DNA from: Sipunculus nudus
Lineage: Eukaryota > Annelida > Sipuncula > Golfingiida > Sipunculidae
Assembly: GCA_026874595.1 (NCBI GenBank)
Contig: CM049313.1
Location: forward strand, 40,328,659 to 40,392,658
Reading direction: 5' to 3'
Length of the DNA stretch: 64,000 nt
Under the pieces are notes generated by a model that saw nothing but the letters and a program-made list of their open reading frames with translations, was not told the DNA's origin and did not search any database. Both the position numbers and the translations under genes were made by a program. This document shows positions 62,831 through 64,000 of the stretch, piece after piece (within the stretch, counting starts at the first letter, position 1; each line of letters starts with the position of its first letter).

Positions 62831-63419
62831 ATACATGTAACTCTATTTCCCCTTAAATTTGCCACTCAATCCATGCCTCACTTAACCCGTCCTACTTTGA
62901 TTTTGGCGGATACACATAGTCGCTTGTGGACTACCGGTATTCTAGTTTTTAATAAATAGTTAAACTCTTATATCATTTGTGCTAGTGCTACTCTTGGGCA
63001 TAGGTAACCTGTAATTATTGAATAACTGTAAACTTGGACGTTGTTAAAAGCATGATAGATAACATGACTTATAGTGGACATTTTTTTTTCCATACTTCTG
63101 CTGCAATGTAGATAAAATTATTAGGCCAAGTCAAAACCTGCGTGACAATAGCACTCTTTTTCCAAATGTAAATAATATAAATGACACCAGCCCTCTTTCT
63201 TCTCCAAGGATTTTATCAAGATCTTTACATATCTTCAGTTAAATGCCATCATCCTTATAAATCAGCATATATTACAAGTAAAAACAAATATTTGTCTTAT
63301 CCTCCTTCCAAATCATATCTTATGAACATAAATAAAAGCTAAGTGCCATGACCCATGGGTCATTTGTTTACATCAAGCCAGTGGTATGAAGTGTTATGTA
63401 ACTGCTTCACTCCTGGCCA
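62831..63419. other. AT-rich spacer, no gene seen
   Basis: No open frame or repeat supported. A sequence like the 3' terminus of the hairpin-headed family (CCATGACCCATGGGTCATTTG) lies at about 63346-63368. Confidence 0.45.
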
Positions 63420-63465
63420 GCTCATCTGTCTTGATCAGGCTGTCTGGAGTAACTACCACAAAGAG

Positions 63466-63512
<47 letters not shown>

Positions 63513-63990
63513 CCCTATCCTGTTGACATGCCTTTCAATAAACAAGACAAATCTTAAAATATCACATTTTTTGAGCAACCAGCAGGATTATAAAGAAGAT
63601 GACTCATAATTTTTATGCTAAATTCAATTTTTTTTAAACTTGACCAATTTTGAATTAAAAAAAAATTCAGGATTTGAATCCTAACATTCAAATGTGATAA
63701 AATATTTGGATCTAGTGTAAGTGCCCATTGACATTTAAGATTAAATAAGATATAAATACTTTGTAGCACTTCATTTATAGCTCTAATATATTAAGTTGGC
63801 AGGGCTTTGATATGAATAACACTGTAAAATAGAAATATTGGGCAAATATTCGTGGTATTAATTTTAGCTCATATTGCCATTTATTTAACTATTGAAACCT
63901 TAATAAGATAAATAAAATTTAATAAAATTCACACATCTTTCATTTATGAAATGTATCCTTTCATATAACATTTAGGCCCATGTTTGCCTT
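63420..63990 (+). repeat. Hairpin-headed family, internal fragment, cut by the window end
   Basis: It follows 32220-32770 in order: TTGATCAGGCTGTC, GAGCCTTTT, a pyrimidine tract, CAATAAACAAGA, AACATTCAAATGTGATAAAA and TTGGCAGGGC. The C18 tract of the other copy is replaced here by (TC)20 at 63470-63510. Confidence 0.75.
63470..63510. repeat. (TC)n microsatellite
   Basis: About twenty TC dinucleotides inside the repeat fragment. Confidence 0.97.
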
Positions 63991-64000
63991 ATTGCATCAT

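Overview
The window looks like AT-rich, repeat-dense genomic DNA from a eukaryote, most likely a marine invertebrate and probably a bivalve mollusc. This is inferred from the kind of repeats present: a decayed Ty3/Gypsy element with a tRNA-Leu primer site and short LTRs (the arrangement of Mag-lineage and Steamer-like elements), a Jockey/CR1-type LINE, large dimeric satellites, many AT and poly-G tracts, and GTCCG-rich interspersed repeats. There are no operons, no bacterial-style coding density, and no rRNA genes or intact tRNA genes. No long single-exon host gene is present.

Layout. 1-2571: non-coding DNA with a GGTTCT/AGAACC palindrome cluster and an (AT)n tract. 2572-7275: a degraded LTR retrotransposon with gag, protease, RT, RNase H and integrase remnants. 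7276-8990: spacer with a poly-G tract and a second GGTTCT-type cluster. About 8990-13350: satellite 1, a 629-bp dimeric higher-order repeat rich in ACGT. About 13440-17340: satellite 2, an unrelated 340-bp monomer arranged mostly as 680-bp dimers. 17340-20470: microsatellites, a candidate first exon and a 178-bp tandem duplication. 20476-22180: a possible hAT-like element holding a tRNA-like SINE head and an 81-bp minisatellite. 23.7-24.3 kb: two candidate exons. 24.34-30.76 kb: an interval bounded by two CATATATG/CTTATAA palindrome arrays, with a 5'-truncated LINE reverse transcriptase inside on the minus strand. 30.78-34.2 kb: an interspersed repeat family with a hairpin head. 36.0-48.6 kb: satellite 3, a 12.6-kb array of 74/78-bp monomers, each carrying a telomere-like CCCTAACCC core. 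50-50.5 kb: a small 74-bp tandem repeat. 51-55.3 kb: candidate exons, including a three-copy 1.2-kb duplication with decayed exon-like cores. 55.3-64 kb: more copies of the hairpin-headed family and a 260-278-bp tandem repeat.

The most interesting single-copy signal is a set of short open segments on the plus strand between 18.9 and 54.1 kb. They are flanked by plausible splice sites, and their phases can be made compatible. They may be exons of one gene whose introns contain all the repeats above. I do not recognise the protein, and the splice sites were chosen by eye, so this is a hypothesis. Everything else is best read as transposable-element and satellite DNA in different stages of decay.
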